Positions 25,369 through 33,392 of a stretch of DNA of 64,000 nt are shown one piece after another. Position 1 is the first letter of the stretch; the number at the start of each line of letters is the position of its first letter. Position numbers and translations under genes: made by a program. The notes beneath the pieces are model-generated. The model ran no database searches. It saw nothing but the letters and a program-made list of their open reading frames with translations, and was not told where the DNA came from. This DNA is from Pseudorhodobacter sp. MZDSW-24AT (GTDB lineage: Bacteria; Pseudomonadota; Alphaproteobacteria; Rhodobacterales; Rhodobacteraceae): assembly GCF_002794355.1 (NCBI RefSeq), contig NZ_PGOI01000008.1, forward strand, positions 620,001-684,000, in the 5' to 3' direction.

Positions 25369-26895
25369 ATGTCCAGCCCCCAGACGCCACAAACCGACCG
25401 CCCGAATATTCTGGTGGTCATGGTCGATCAGCTCACGGGGACCCTGTTTCCGGACGGCCCTGCCCCGTTTTTGCACGCGCCCAATCTGCGACGGCTGGCC
25501 GACCATGCCTTGCGTTTTCAGAATTGCTACACTGCCTCACCGCTGTGCGCCCCGGCGCGCGCGTCCTTTATGTCGGGGCAACTGCCCAGCCGGACGCGGG
25601 TTTATGACAATGCTGCCGAATTCGCCTCGGATATCCCCACCTATGCCCATCATCTGCGGCGGGCAGGCTATTACACCGCACTTTCGGGCAAGATGCATTT
25701 CGTCGGGCCCGATCAGCTGCACGGCTTTGAAGACCGGCTGACCACGGATATCTACCCCGCCGATTTCGGCTGGACCCCCGATTACCGCAAACCCGGCGAG
25801 CGGATCGACTGGTGGTATCACAACCTTGGCTCGGTCACTGGCGCCGGTGTGGCCGAGATCACCAATCAGCTGGAATATGATGACGATGTGGCGTTTCAGG
25901 CCGTGCAGAAGCTTTACGATCTGTCGCGGGGAGGCGATGCCCGGCCTTGGTGCCTGACTGTCAGCTTCACGCATCCGCATGATCCTTTTGTCGCGCGGCG
26001 CAAGTATTGGGATCTTTACACGGGCGTGCCCGAACTGGAGCCGCCAGAGGCGATCCCTTATGCCGATCAGGACCCGCATTCCCAGCGTTTGATGGAGGCC
26101 TGCGACTGGCGGGCCTTCGACATCACAGCCGATCAGATCCGCCGGGCGCGCCAAGGCTATTTTGCCAACATCTCTTACGTCGACGCCAAGATCGGCGAAA
26201 TTTTCGCCGTGCTCGAGGCCACCCGACAGGAAGCCATCGTGGTGTTCCTGTCAGATCACGGCGAGATGCTGGGGGAGCGTGGCCTGTGGTTCAAGATGAA
26301 CTTCTTTGAAGGCGCGGCGCGGGTGCCTTTGATGATTTCAGCCCCGGATCTTACGCCCGGGCTGATCACCGATCCGGTGTCCACCATCGACCTTGCGCCG
26401 ACGCTGGCAGCGCTGGCCGGAGTCGATATGGCCGAGGTCAGCCCTTGGACTGATGGGGTCAATCTTTTGCCGATGGCCACAGGCGGCACCCGCCCCGTGG
26501 TGGCCATGGAATACGCCGCCGAAGGCACCCTTACCCCGATGGTCGCGTTGCGAGAGGGCGCGTGGAAATACATTCGCTGCCCTGCCGACCCCGAGCAACT
26601 GTTTGATCTCGCCTCTGACCCGGAAGAGCGCGAAAACCTTGCCAGCGATCCGCGCGCGGCCGAGATTCTGGCGCATTTCCGCAAGATCGCCGATCACCGC
26701 TGGGATTTGCCCCGCTTTGACGCCGCGGTGCGCGAAAGCCAGGCCCGCCGCTGGGTCGTGTATGAAGCGCTGCGCAACGGGGCCTATTTCCCATGGGACC
26801 ACCAGCCGCTGCGCGCTGCGTCAGAACGCTATATGCGCAACCATATGGATCTGAACGTGCTGGAAGAAAACAAGCGATTTCCCCGCGGAGAATAG
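25369..26895 (+). CDS. betC: Choline-sulfatase
   Basis: Hydrolyses choline-O-sulfate to choline and sulfate, feeding choline to osmoprotection or catabolism. The 508-residue protein has the alkaline-phosphatase-fold sulfatase features: PNILVVMVDQLTG at the metal site, the formylglycine motif CAPAR with Cys60, SGKMHFVGPDQLHGFE and VFLSDHGEMLGERGLWFKM. The C-terminal RRWVVYEALRNGAYFPWDHQPL tail is the choline-sulfatase-specific domain. Start at 25369 with AAGGA nine bases upstream. It is not next to betA/betB/betI here; it faces the esterase-transporter operon instead. Confidence 0.93.
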   Translation: MSSPQTPQTDRPNILVVMVDQLTGTLFPDGPAPFLHAPNLRRLADHALRFQNCYTASPLCAPARASFMSGQLPSRTRVYDNAAEFASDIPTYAHHLRRAGYYTALSGKMHFVGPDQLHGFEDRLTTDIYPADFGWTPDYRKPGERIDWWYHNLGSVTGAGVAEITNQLEYDDDVAFQAVQKLYDLSRGGDARPWCLTVSFTHPHDPFVARRKYWDLYTGVPELEPPEAIPYADQDPHSQRLMEACDWRAFDITADQIRRARQGYFANISYVDAKIGEIFAVLEATRQEAIVVFLSDHGEMLGERGLWFKMNFFEGAARVPLMISAPDLTPGLITDPVSTIDLAPTLAALAGVDMAEVSPWTDGVNLLPMATGGTRPVVAMEYAAEGTLTPMVALREGAWKYIRCPADPEQLFDLASDPEERENLASDPRAAEILAHFRKIADHRWDLPRFDAAVRESQARRWVVYEALRNGAYFPWDHQPLRAASERYMRNHMDLNVLEENKRFPRGE

Positions 26896-26964
26896 CGGGG
26901 CAGCGGCGGGCCAAGGCAGGATCATGCCTCGACGAAACGATAGCCATGGACCGCCGCGGCGGGA

Positions 26965-27190
26965 TTGGCTGTGATGAGGTGCTTTGCAGACATAAGCCGG
27001 GTGCAGAACTTCAGCCTGGACGCTGTCGATACAAAAGGTCTCTCATTCACCACGCCGGTGGGCCGCTCCCTGATCTTCCTGATGACCTCGACCGCCGGGG
27101 GGATTACCTTTTCTGTCGGTGCCGTGGCTGAGTCATGGTCAGAGCCTTGATCGGTCCTGCCAAACGCGGGCTGTTCCGCTGAAAAGCCTG
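26965..27190 (+). pseudogene. Possible decayed serine recombinase/resolvase
   Basis: The 419 bases from 26896 to 27314 hold no intact gene. A frame from a TTG at 26965 to a stop at 27150 reads, in order, like pieces of a resolvase catalytic domain: ISRVQNFSLDAVD (compare ARVSTxDQNLDLQxDAL), VGRSLIFL (compare LGRSLRHL), TSTAGGITFSVGAVAE (compare DTSTxGGRLxFxVxGAxAEFER). After a frameshift the next bases read LIGPAKRGL (compare LIRERTRAGL). Large internal parts are missing. This reading is by eye against remembered consensus, so it is tentative. Nothing else is seen in the remaining stretch. Confidence 0.35.
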
Positions 27191-27314
27191 CGAAGACCCA
27201 CAAGAATTGGCCAGTCAGGTATGCGGCGCTGTCTTACGCCTGCGCCAGTTGATTCGCGACTGCCAGCGCGCCTGATCCCGAAACACGCCGCCACTTTAGG
27301 CCTAAGTAGCAAAC

Positions 27315-28007
27315 TTAAAGGGCGACGTGATCGCTTTCCGAGTAGGTCCAATCGTCCTGCCGGGCATCTGCCTTATGTGTCGTGCCGATGCGCCGGTAAT
27401 TCGCGCGTGAACTGAGCAGATGCGCCCGCATCGCAGCCTCGACCCACTCTTTATCCTGTGCGTCAAACGCTGAAACCACATCTTCGTGCTGCCGGTTGCT
27501 GCGGATCAACTCGGCTTGCGTCCAGTTGTTGAAGGTGGGGCTGACCACGGGTTTGCGCGCCACCATATTCACCAGATCGCTGAAGATCGCATTGCCCCCC
27601 TGACGCCAGATGACCCGATGAAACTGCGCGTTCAAATCGCGATAGGCGCGCCGATCAGGGTCTGTCTGCAGGATGGCATAATCCATCCTTGCATGGAGAT
27701 CGCGCAAGGCATCGATGAAGCCCACATCGGCGAAGGGCACGGCCATGCCAGCGGCAATCGGCTCCAAGGCTGCCCGCGCAGTGAAAATATGGATCACCTC
27801 ATTGGGGTCGAGATCTACGACGATAGCGCGCCGGTAAGCTTCTCGGCGGATCACGCCTTCGGCCTGCAAGCGGCGCATGGCCTCGCGGACAGGGGTGCGG
27901 CTTACGCCAAGACGTGTTGCCAGTTCGCTTTCCGGAATACTGTCGCCGCCAATATAGGCCCCTTCCGCGATAAGCGCCCGAATTCTGGCATAGATGTCTT
28001 CTGCCAT
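27315..28007 (-). CDS. GntR-family regulator, FCD subfamily
   Basis: Predicted repressor of 230 residues with an N-terminal winged HTH (IYARIRALIAEGAYIGGDSI, then ATRLGVSRTPVREAMRRLQAEG) and an FCD ligand domain (about 75-215) with the histidines of the metal site (NAQFHRVIW, MRAHLLSSRANY). It is the last gene of the minus-strand operon that begins with the unusual binding protein at 35012, and a dyad in the divergent region 35013-35267 is its likely operator. It probably senses a carboxylic acid intermediate of the FAH-type pathway; this is inferred. Confidence 0.87.
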   Translation of the reverse strand: MAEDIYARIRALIAEGAYIGGDSIPESELATRLGVSRTPVREAMRRLQAEGVIRREAYRRAIVVDLDPNEVIHIFTARAALEPIAAGMAVPFADVGFIDALRDLHARMDYAILQTDPDRRAYRDLNAQFHRVIWRQGGNAIFSDLVNMVARKPVVSPTFNNWTQAELIRSNRQHEDVVSAFDAQDKEWVEAAMRAHLLSSRANYRRIGTTHKADARQDDWTYSESDHVAL

Positions 28008-28031
28008 TTCAGCTCCCCGTTTCCTTTGCGA

Positions 28032-29189
28032 CTATCCGAAATCCCGTGCCGCAAGCCAATCGGAAACCAAAGTAGCTGCGGCGGTGAGTTCCCGGGGCTG
28101 ACCAACGAAATAGTGGTTCGCTTTTGGCACCACCTGCATTGCCTTGTCCTGTGAGGCGACGGCAGCAAAAATGCGCCCTGTATGTGGCTGCGGAACGGCA
28201 TCATCGGCGCCACATTCCAGTGCCAAAAACGGCACGCTGATGGCTTTCCCGGCAACAAGAGAGTCAGCCCGGCTATGCGCGGGCGACCATTGTGACAACC
28301 AACTGCGCAAAGTGGAGACGCGCCCCAGACCAACCGGGCCGCTGTTAACGACCTCTGGTTTGCCCAGGTAGCTCCACCCCGGCTTGCGGCCGTTCGGGTC
28401 GATGCGAGGGTCCAGAAATCGTGGATCGGCCATCGTTCTGTGCGTGACAAAGACCCGCTCGGCTTCCAGCCCGCCCGACTTGCGCAGCCGCTCCAGCACC
28501 TCCAGCACACGCGTGGTAATCCGCTTCATCCGCGCGGCCTGAGCCGCACGATAGGCGGCAAGGAAATCGGCCGAAAAGGCCTGATCCAAGGGCTGCGCAT
28601 AGAGGTCAAGCAGAGGATCCCGATCATCCGGATCGCTTTCATCGCGGACCGACGGGTCAACCCATTCGGTCAGAAGCAAGGCGCGTGAACTGTGCGCTGC
28701 AATGCTTAGAACCGCGTCTGCCGGGCGAAGGTGCGCCCCTGCAATGTCCACCGGATCTCCTGCCGCTGTCTGGGTGATCGTTGGACGTTCTGCCTGTGAT
28801 TGATAAAGCATGGCCAAAGAGCCCCCCCCGCTCCACCCGCACAGAACCACCTTGTCGTACCCCCAGTCTTCGCGTGCAGCCCGGATCCATGCGCCCAGAT
28901 CCAGAACAACATTCTCCATGATCAGAGTGGTGTCATTGCGCTGATAGCGGCTTCCCGCGCATAAGACGTGATAGCCGGCCCTCGCCATGGCTTGCGGCAA
29001 GGGCAGGAGATGCAAGGTCGAGGATGGATGCATGAAGACAAGCAGGCTGCGCGACGTGCCTGTGGCGGGCCGGATGAGCACGCCTTCAATATGGGTCAGC
29101 CCTTGCGAGCCGCTGAAGCCATAAGTTTCGGTAAAGGCCCGATTTGCGGCAAAGGCAATATGTTTCCAGTCAAAAATCAACTCTGCCAT
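28032..29189 (-). CDS. Alpha/beta hydrolase, unknown substrate
   Basis: Predicted cytoplasmic hydrolase of 385 residues. The nucleophile elbow is GWSGGGS; a cap region of about 130 residues follows (residues about 145-270), then CGADDAVPQPHTG as the acid region and KANHYFVGQP with the catalytic histidine. No signal peptide. The start overlaps the end of the upstream ATPase gene by 13 bases, so it belongs to the transporter operon. A role in hydrolysing the imported ester, lactone or amide before FAH-type cleavage is suggested by the neighbours only. Confidence 0.83.
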   Translation of the reverse strand: MAELIFDWKHIAFAANRAFTETYGFSGSQGLTHIEGVLIRPATGTSRSLLVFMHPSSTLHLLPLPQAMARAGYHVLCAGSRYQRNDTTLIMENVVLDLGAWIRAAREDWGYDKVVLCGWSGGGSLAMLYQSQAERPTITQTAAGDPVDIAGAHLRPADAVLSIAAHSSRALLLTEWVDPSVRDESDPDDRDPLLDLYAQPLDQAFSADFLAAYRAAQAARMKRITTRVLEVLERLRKSGGLEAERVFVTHRTMADPRFLDPRIDPNGRKPGWSYLGKPEVVNSGPVGLGRVSTLRSWLSQWSPAHSRADSLVAGKAISVPFLALECGADDAVPQPHTGRIFAAVASQDKAMQVVPKANHYFVGQPRELTAAATLVSDWLAARDFG

Positions 29190-30301
29190 CTTGCATCCTC
29201 AGCCGCTGCGACCAAGGCCCCTGTCTCCGCGACCTCTGTGATCTTGCCGGCGCGGGGCGCGGGCAAATCAGGATGTGCCCGCGCGGCGCGGTCATCATAG
29301 ATGTGGCAACGCACGCGATGCGCCTCGGCTTGGTCCGACAGCGCGGGCTCCACCGCCTCACACAATGCGGTGGCATAGGGGCAGCGCGATGAGAAGCGAC
29401 AGCCCGGTGGCACCGCCAAGGGGGATGGCACGTCGCCACGCAACTCGATCCGTTCCGGTGTCTCGCCCGGGGTCATGCGCGGGATCGCATCCATCAGGCG
29501 CTGGGTGTAGGGATGCAGCGGGCGCATCAGAACGTCTTCCGACCGTCCCTCTTCGACGATGCGGCCAAGATACATCACTGCCACATGATTACAGATATAG
29601 CCCACCGTTGCGATGTCGTGGGAGATGTAAAGTACTGCCAGACCAAGCTCGCGCGACAATTCATCCAGCAATTCCAGCACACTGGCCTGAATGGACACGT
29701 CCAGCATCGACACTGGTTCATCCGCAACGATAAACTTGGGTTCTAGCACCAAAGCGCGCGCAATGGCCACCCTTTGCCGCTGGCCGCCCGACAGATCAGA
29801 CGGGTATCGGTCGATATTGCCTTCCGCCGGGATGCGGACCAGTTCCAATGCCCGGATCACCTTTTCGCGCCGCTCGGCCGCGGTGCCAATGCCATGGATG
29901 ATCAAGGGCTCTTCAATTACCTGCCCGATGGTTAGGCGCGGGTTCAGCGATGAGTAGGGGTCCTGAAAAATGATCTGCGCCGAATGGCGATACGCTTTAA
30001 GGCGCCGCCCTTCAACCTTGGTAATATCTTCCCCGCGATACAGAATCTGTCCGTCGGTGGGCTGATACATCCGCACCAGCGTCATGCCCAAAGTCGATTT
30101 CCCGCACCCAGATTCGCCAACCAGCCCCACAATCTCGCGCTCGCGGATGCGCAGGTCGACGCCATCCAAGGCACGCGCGCTTGGTGGCTTGACGCCGACC
30201 AAGGCGCTGAGGATGCCGCTTCGGCCCTGAAAATGGGTCTTCAGATCCTGTGCTTCGATCACGAGCGGTGCAGAGGGATCAATGGCGTGACGCGTGCTCA
30301 T
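29177..30301 (-). CDS. ABC transporter ATP-binding protein, OppF/DppF type
   Basis: ATPase of 374 residues with [24 protein letters not shown] and FIVADEPVSMLD, plus the C-terminal oligopeptide-transporter extension (CRFSSRCPYATALCEAVEP) whose cysteines bind an Fe-S cluster in related proteins. The start at 30301 overlaps the preceding ATPase gene by four bases. This system uses two separate ATPases, unlike the three other Dpp-type systems in the window, which use fused ones. Confidence 0.92.
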   Translation of the reverse strand: MSTRHAIDPSAPLVIEAQDLKTHFQGRSGILSALVGVKPPSARALDGVDLRIREREIVGLVGESGCGKSTLGMTLVRMYQPTDGQILYRGEDITKVEGRRLKAYRHSAQIIFQDPYSSLNPRLTIGQVIEEPLIIHGIGTAAERREKVIRALELVRIPAEGNIDRYPSDLSGGQRQRVAIARALVLEPKFIVADEPVSMLDVSIQASVLELLDELSRELGLAVLYISHDIATVGYICNHVAVMYLGRIVEEGRSEDVLMRPLHPYTQRLMDAIPRMTPGETPERIELRGDVPSPLAVPPGCRFSSRCPYATALCEAVEPALSDQAEAHRVRCHIYDDRAARAHPDLPAPRAGKITEVAETGALVAAAEDARWQS

Positions 30302-31419
30302 ACCGCACCTCTCATGGTTCGCCAGGTTTCGGGACGTGCCGCCGCGACACGGAATTCGGCGGCACGGTCCGTATGGTGGCAAGCCGCGCGCTGCGCGCCC
30401 ACCTGCACCACAGGCGGCGTCACCCTGTGGCAGACCTCGGTTGCAAAGGGGCAACGGCTGGCAAAGCGACACCCCGCCGGCGGCAACAGAAGGTTCGGCA
30501 CCACGCCGGGGATGGAAATCAAGGGCTGGCGCGGCGCACCCCGCTCTGGCAACCGTGGGAAGGCGTTTTTCAAACCCATGGTATAGGGGTGTAATGGGCT
30601 TTCCAGCACTTCCGCCGTCGGCCCACTTTCCGCGACTTTGCCCGCATACATCACCACGATGTTCTCGCAGGTCTCTGCGACGACCGCGATGTCGTGGGTC
30701 ACAAGGATCATGGAACAGCGAAGATGCGCATGAATGCCGCGGATACGTGTCATGATCTGGGATTGCATGATTGGATCGAGTGCGGTTGTCGGCTCATCCG
30801 CCAATAGCAGACCGGCATTCAGCGCAAGGGCCATGGCGATCACGGCGCGCTGCCGCATTCCGCCCGAAAACATATGCGGAAACTCATAAAGCCGCCCCGC
30901 TGGTAGCCCGACGAGGGCAAACATCTGCTCTGCTCGCGCCCAAGCCGTGGCCTTGCTGACAGGCTCGTGCGCCAGAATGGCCTCCGAAATCTGGTCGCCG
31001 ATGCAATAGACGGGGTCTAATGAGTTCATTGCGCTTTGGGTGATCAGCGACATACGCTTCCAGCGCACATCGCGCAGGGCGGTTTCATCAAGGCCAAGGA
31101 TGTTCTGGCCATCCAGCAAGGCGCGGCCGGAGACCTGCGTGGCCTCGGGTTGCAGCCCCATCAGCGTTTTGACCACAGTACTTTTCCCGCAGCCACTTTC
31201 TCCCACCAAGCCCAGATTGGTGCCAGCAGGCACTTCAAAGCTCACGTCTTCCACAGCGTGAAACCGACCGCGCAAGGTGGAATAGCCAATAGATAGCCCA
31301 TCGACCAGCAGATGCGCCGCAGGCTTGCGTGCGAGCCTTTCGGTCAGTTTCTCCAACTCGGCCAAGGTGGCGGGGCTGGCCGGACGTTGGCCAAAACGGG
31401 GCGAAGCAACGGCAACCAT
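30298..31419 (-). CDS. ABC transporter ATP-binding protein, OppD/DppD type
   Basis: ATPase of 373 residues with [24 protein letters not shown] and [12 protein letters not shown], and the oligopeptide-type C-terminal cysteine motif ([14 protein letters not shown]). An N-terminal extension of about 35 residues precedes the ATPase core. It joins the upstream permease gene by a TGATG one-base overlap. Confidence 0.92.
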   Translation of the reverse strand: MVAVASPRFGQRPASPATLAELEKLTERLARKPAAHLLVDGLSIGYSTLRGRFHAVEDVSFEVPAGTNLGLVGESGCGKSTVVKTLMGLQPEATQVSGRALLDGQNILGLDETALRDVRWKRMSLITQSAMNSLDPVYCIGDQISEAILAHEPVSKATAWARAEQMFALVGLPAGRLYEFPHMFSGGMRQRAVIAMALALNAGLLLADEPTTALDPIMQSQIMTRIRGIHAHLRCSMILVTHDIAVVAETCENIVVMYAGKVAESGPTAEVLESPLHPYTMGLKNAFPRLPERGAPRQPLISIPGVVPNLLLPPAGCRFASRCPFATEVCHRVTPPVVQVGAQRAACHHTDRAAEFRVAAARPETWRTMRGAV

Positions 31420-32330
31420 CAGCGCTTCCTCAGTCGGGGGTTGGTCTGTTCCTCATAGGCCCGACCGATCAGGTAAAGGGCAGATACCAGCATCACCAGT
31501 GCCAGAGAGGGCGGCACCACCCACCACCACGCGGTGCGCAGATTGCCGCTGGAAAAGGCAGTGTTGAGCATCTGGCCCCAGCTGATCACCGTTGGATCAC
31601 CCAGGCCCAAGAACGACAGACTGGCCTCGGTCAGCACCGCAAAGGCCACCGACATTGTCACCCACAGAAAAACGACGCGGATGATATTGGGCAGAATGTG
31701 TCGCATGATGATGTGAAAATGCGATGCCCCCGCTGCGCGGGCCCATTTTACGTAAACCCGCTCGCGCTCTGTCAACACTGCCGACCGGATGATCCGCGCC
31801 CCGTTGCGCCAGAACAGAACGGTGATCACAAGGATGATGTTCTCAATGCTGGGCCCCAGCAGGGCAACCGCGACGATGGAAAAGGGCAAGGTAGGGATGG
31901 ACAATGCGACATCGGTGATCCGCATCAGCACATCATCCACCCAGCCCCCAAAGTAACCTGACAGCACACCGAACAAAGTCGAGATAAAGCCCACAGCAAT
32001 CGCTGCGACCAAGCCCACCAACAGCGCCACTCGGAAGCCATGCAGAAACTGGCTCAGCACATCATTGCCAAAGGCGGTGGTGCCCAACAAATGCTCTCCC
32101 GAAGGCGGCCGCAAGCGCGCGAGACGCCCTGTCTCGGTCATCATTGCTTTGAACGGATCGAAGGGGGCCAGATAGGGCGCCGTGAGTGCGATGATTACGA
32201 ACAGAAGCAAGATCGAGACGCCCACCACGGCAAAGCTGTCCTGCATGACTTGACGCCACGAGTCCCATGCCGCAGACCACGCGCTGCGACCCCGGATGGC
32301 GGCGGGGGTATGGGGAGAAGCCTGCTTCAT
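31419..32330 (-). CDS. ABC transporter permease, DppC/OppC type
   Basis: Inner-membrane subunit of 303 residues, six helices. Recognised by LTAPYLAPFDPF, HLLGTTAFGNDVLSQFLHG, the EAA loop (ARAAGASHFHIIMRHILPNIIRV) and SLSFLGLGDPTVISWG. The start at 32330 overlaps the DppB-like gene by four bases; a longer frame to 32486 adds a cysteine-rich, non-membrane leader and is rejected. Confidence 0.93.
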   Translation of the reverse strand: MKQASPHTPAAIRGRSAWSAAWDSWRQVMQDSFAVVGVSILLLFVIIALTAPYLAPFDPFKAMMTETGRLARLRPPSGEHLLGTTAFGNDVLSQFLHGFRVALLVGLVAAIAVGFISTLFGVLSGYFGGWVDDVLMRITDVALSIPTLPFSIVAVALLGPSIENIILVITVLFWRNGARIIRSAVLTERERVYVKWARAAGASHFHIIMRHILPNIIRVVFLWVTMSVAFAVLTEASLSFLGLGDPTVISWGQMLNTAFSSGNLRTAWWWVVPPSLALVMLVSALYLIGRAYEEQTNPRLRKR

Positions 32331-33292
32331 TTGTAAACCACCCGTGGATCGAGTTTTCCATAAATAAGATCGGCCGCAAGGTTTGCGATCACGATCATCA
32401 CGGCCAGCAGGAAGAAGGCAGCCTGCGCAAGAGGATAATCCTGCCGGGTCACCGCCAGCACCAATTCGCGCCCCACACCTGGCCATGAGAACACGATTTC
32501 AATTACCACGATCCCCGCGATGGTTTCAGCCAAGGCTGGAAACAGCCATGTGATCAGTGGCAGCATGGAATTGCGTGCGGCGTGCCATGCCACCCGCCGC
32601 TGCGGCACGCCTTTGGCGCGGACGAGCTCGATGTAATCCTCGGTTCGATTCTCGACCACGCCAGACCGCATCAGAAGCAGGTTTTCCGGCATGAAATAGA
32701 TGATCACCGCAATCAGAGGCAGCGCCAGGTGGTGCAGAAAATCCAGCGTCATGTAGCGCGCAAAGCCGGTCGTCTCGCCCGGATCTCCCATGCCAAAGCT
32801 AGGGAACCAGCCCAATGTGCTGGAGAAGATGGTCAGCAGCGCGATCCCGATGACAAAGTTCGGAACGCCTCGAATGATGGTCGCCAAAAATATGCCCGAC
32901 CGTTCCAGCTTGCCCCCCCGCTTGGCCCAGCCCACCGCGGTGCCGATGGCCGCGCCCAGTGCCGCGCCAAGGAGCAGACCGGGCACTGCAATCCACAATG
33001 TGTTGATGATCAACGGGGTCAGCACTTCCCAGACTGGTTTGCGATACAGGAAGGACGACCCGAAATCCCCGGTCAGGATATTGCCCAGGTAGGCGATGTA
33101 TTGATCCCAAAGTGAGCCGGTCAGCCCCCATTGCTCCAACAGCGCCTGACGCGCCTCGTCGGTCAGTCCGCGCTCGAGCAAAATCGCGGTGGGGTCTGCG
33201 GGCATGACGCGGAACATGAAAAACATGATCGTCGTCACGGCCCAGACGACAAGCACGCTTTGTGCAAGGCGACGGAAGATGTAAGCGCGCAT
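32327..33292 (-). CDS. ABC transporter permease, DppB/OppB type
   Basis: Inner-membrane subunit of 321 residues. Starts MRAYIFRRLAQSVLVVWAVT, has VMPADPTAILLERGLTDEARQALLEQWGL in the large first periplasmic loop and an EAA loop (RAKGVPQRRVAWHAARNSMLPLI). The gene lies 100 bases after the binding-protein gene, with a long GC hairpin between them. Confidence 0.93.
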   Translation of the reverse strand: MRAYIFRRLAQSVLVVWAVTTIMFFMFRVMPADPTAILLERGLTDEARQALLEQWGLTGSLWDQYIAYLGNILTGDFGSSFLYRKPVWEVLTPLIINTLWIAVPGLLLGAALGAAIGTAVGWAKRGGKLERSGIFLATIIRGVPNFVIGIALLTIFSSTLGWFPSFGMGDPGETTGFARYMTLDFLHHLALPLIAVIIYFMPENLLLMRSGVVENRTEDYIELVRAKGVPQRRVAWHAARNSMLPLITWLFPALAETIAGIVVIEIVFSWPGVGRELVLAVTRQDYPLAQAAFFLLAVMIVIANLAADLIYGKLDPRVVYK

Positions 33293-33354
33293 GTGACTCT
33301 CTGCCTGGAGATTACTTCGGTCAAACGCGTGCGATCTGCGTCTGGCCGCATGGA

Positions 33355-33385
33355 AAGCCCGGCCCCGTCAGCAGGGGCCGGGCTT
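33355..33385 (-). other. Intercistronic hairpin after the binding-protein gene (system 2)
   Basis: A perfect 12-bp stem (33355-33366 with 33374-33385) with seven-base loop begins seven bases after the stop codon. Only a TTT follows on the minus strand, so it is probably a partial terminator or 3'-stabiliser that keeps binding-protein mRNA above permease mRNA. Confidence 0.6.
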
Positions 33386-33392
33386 CGGCCTA

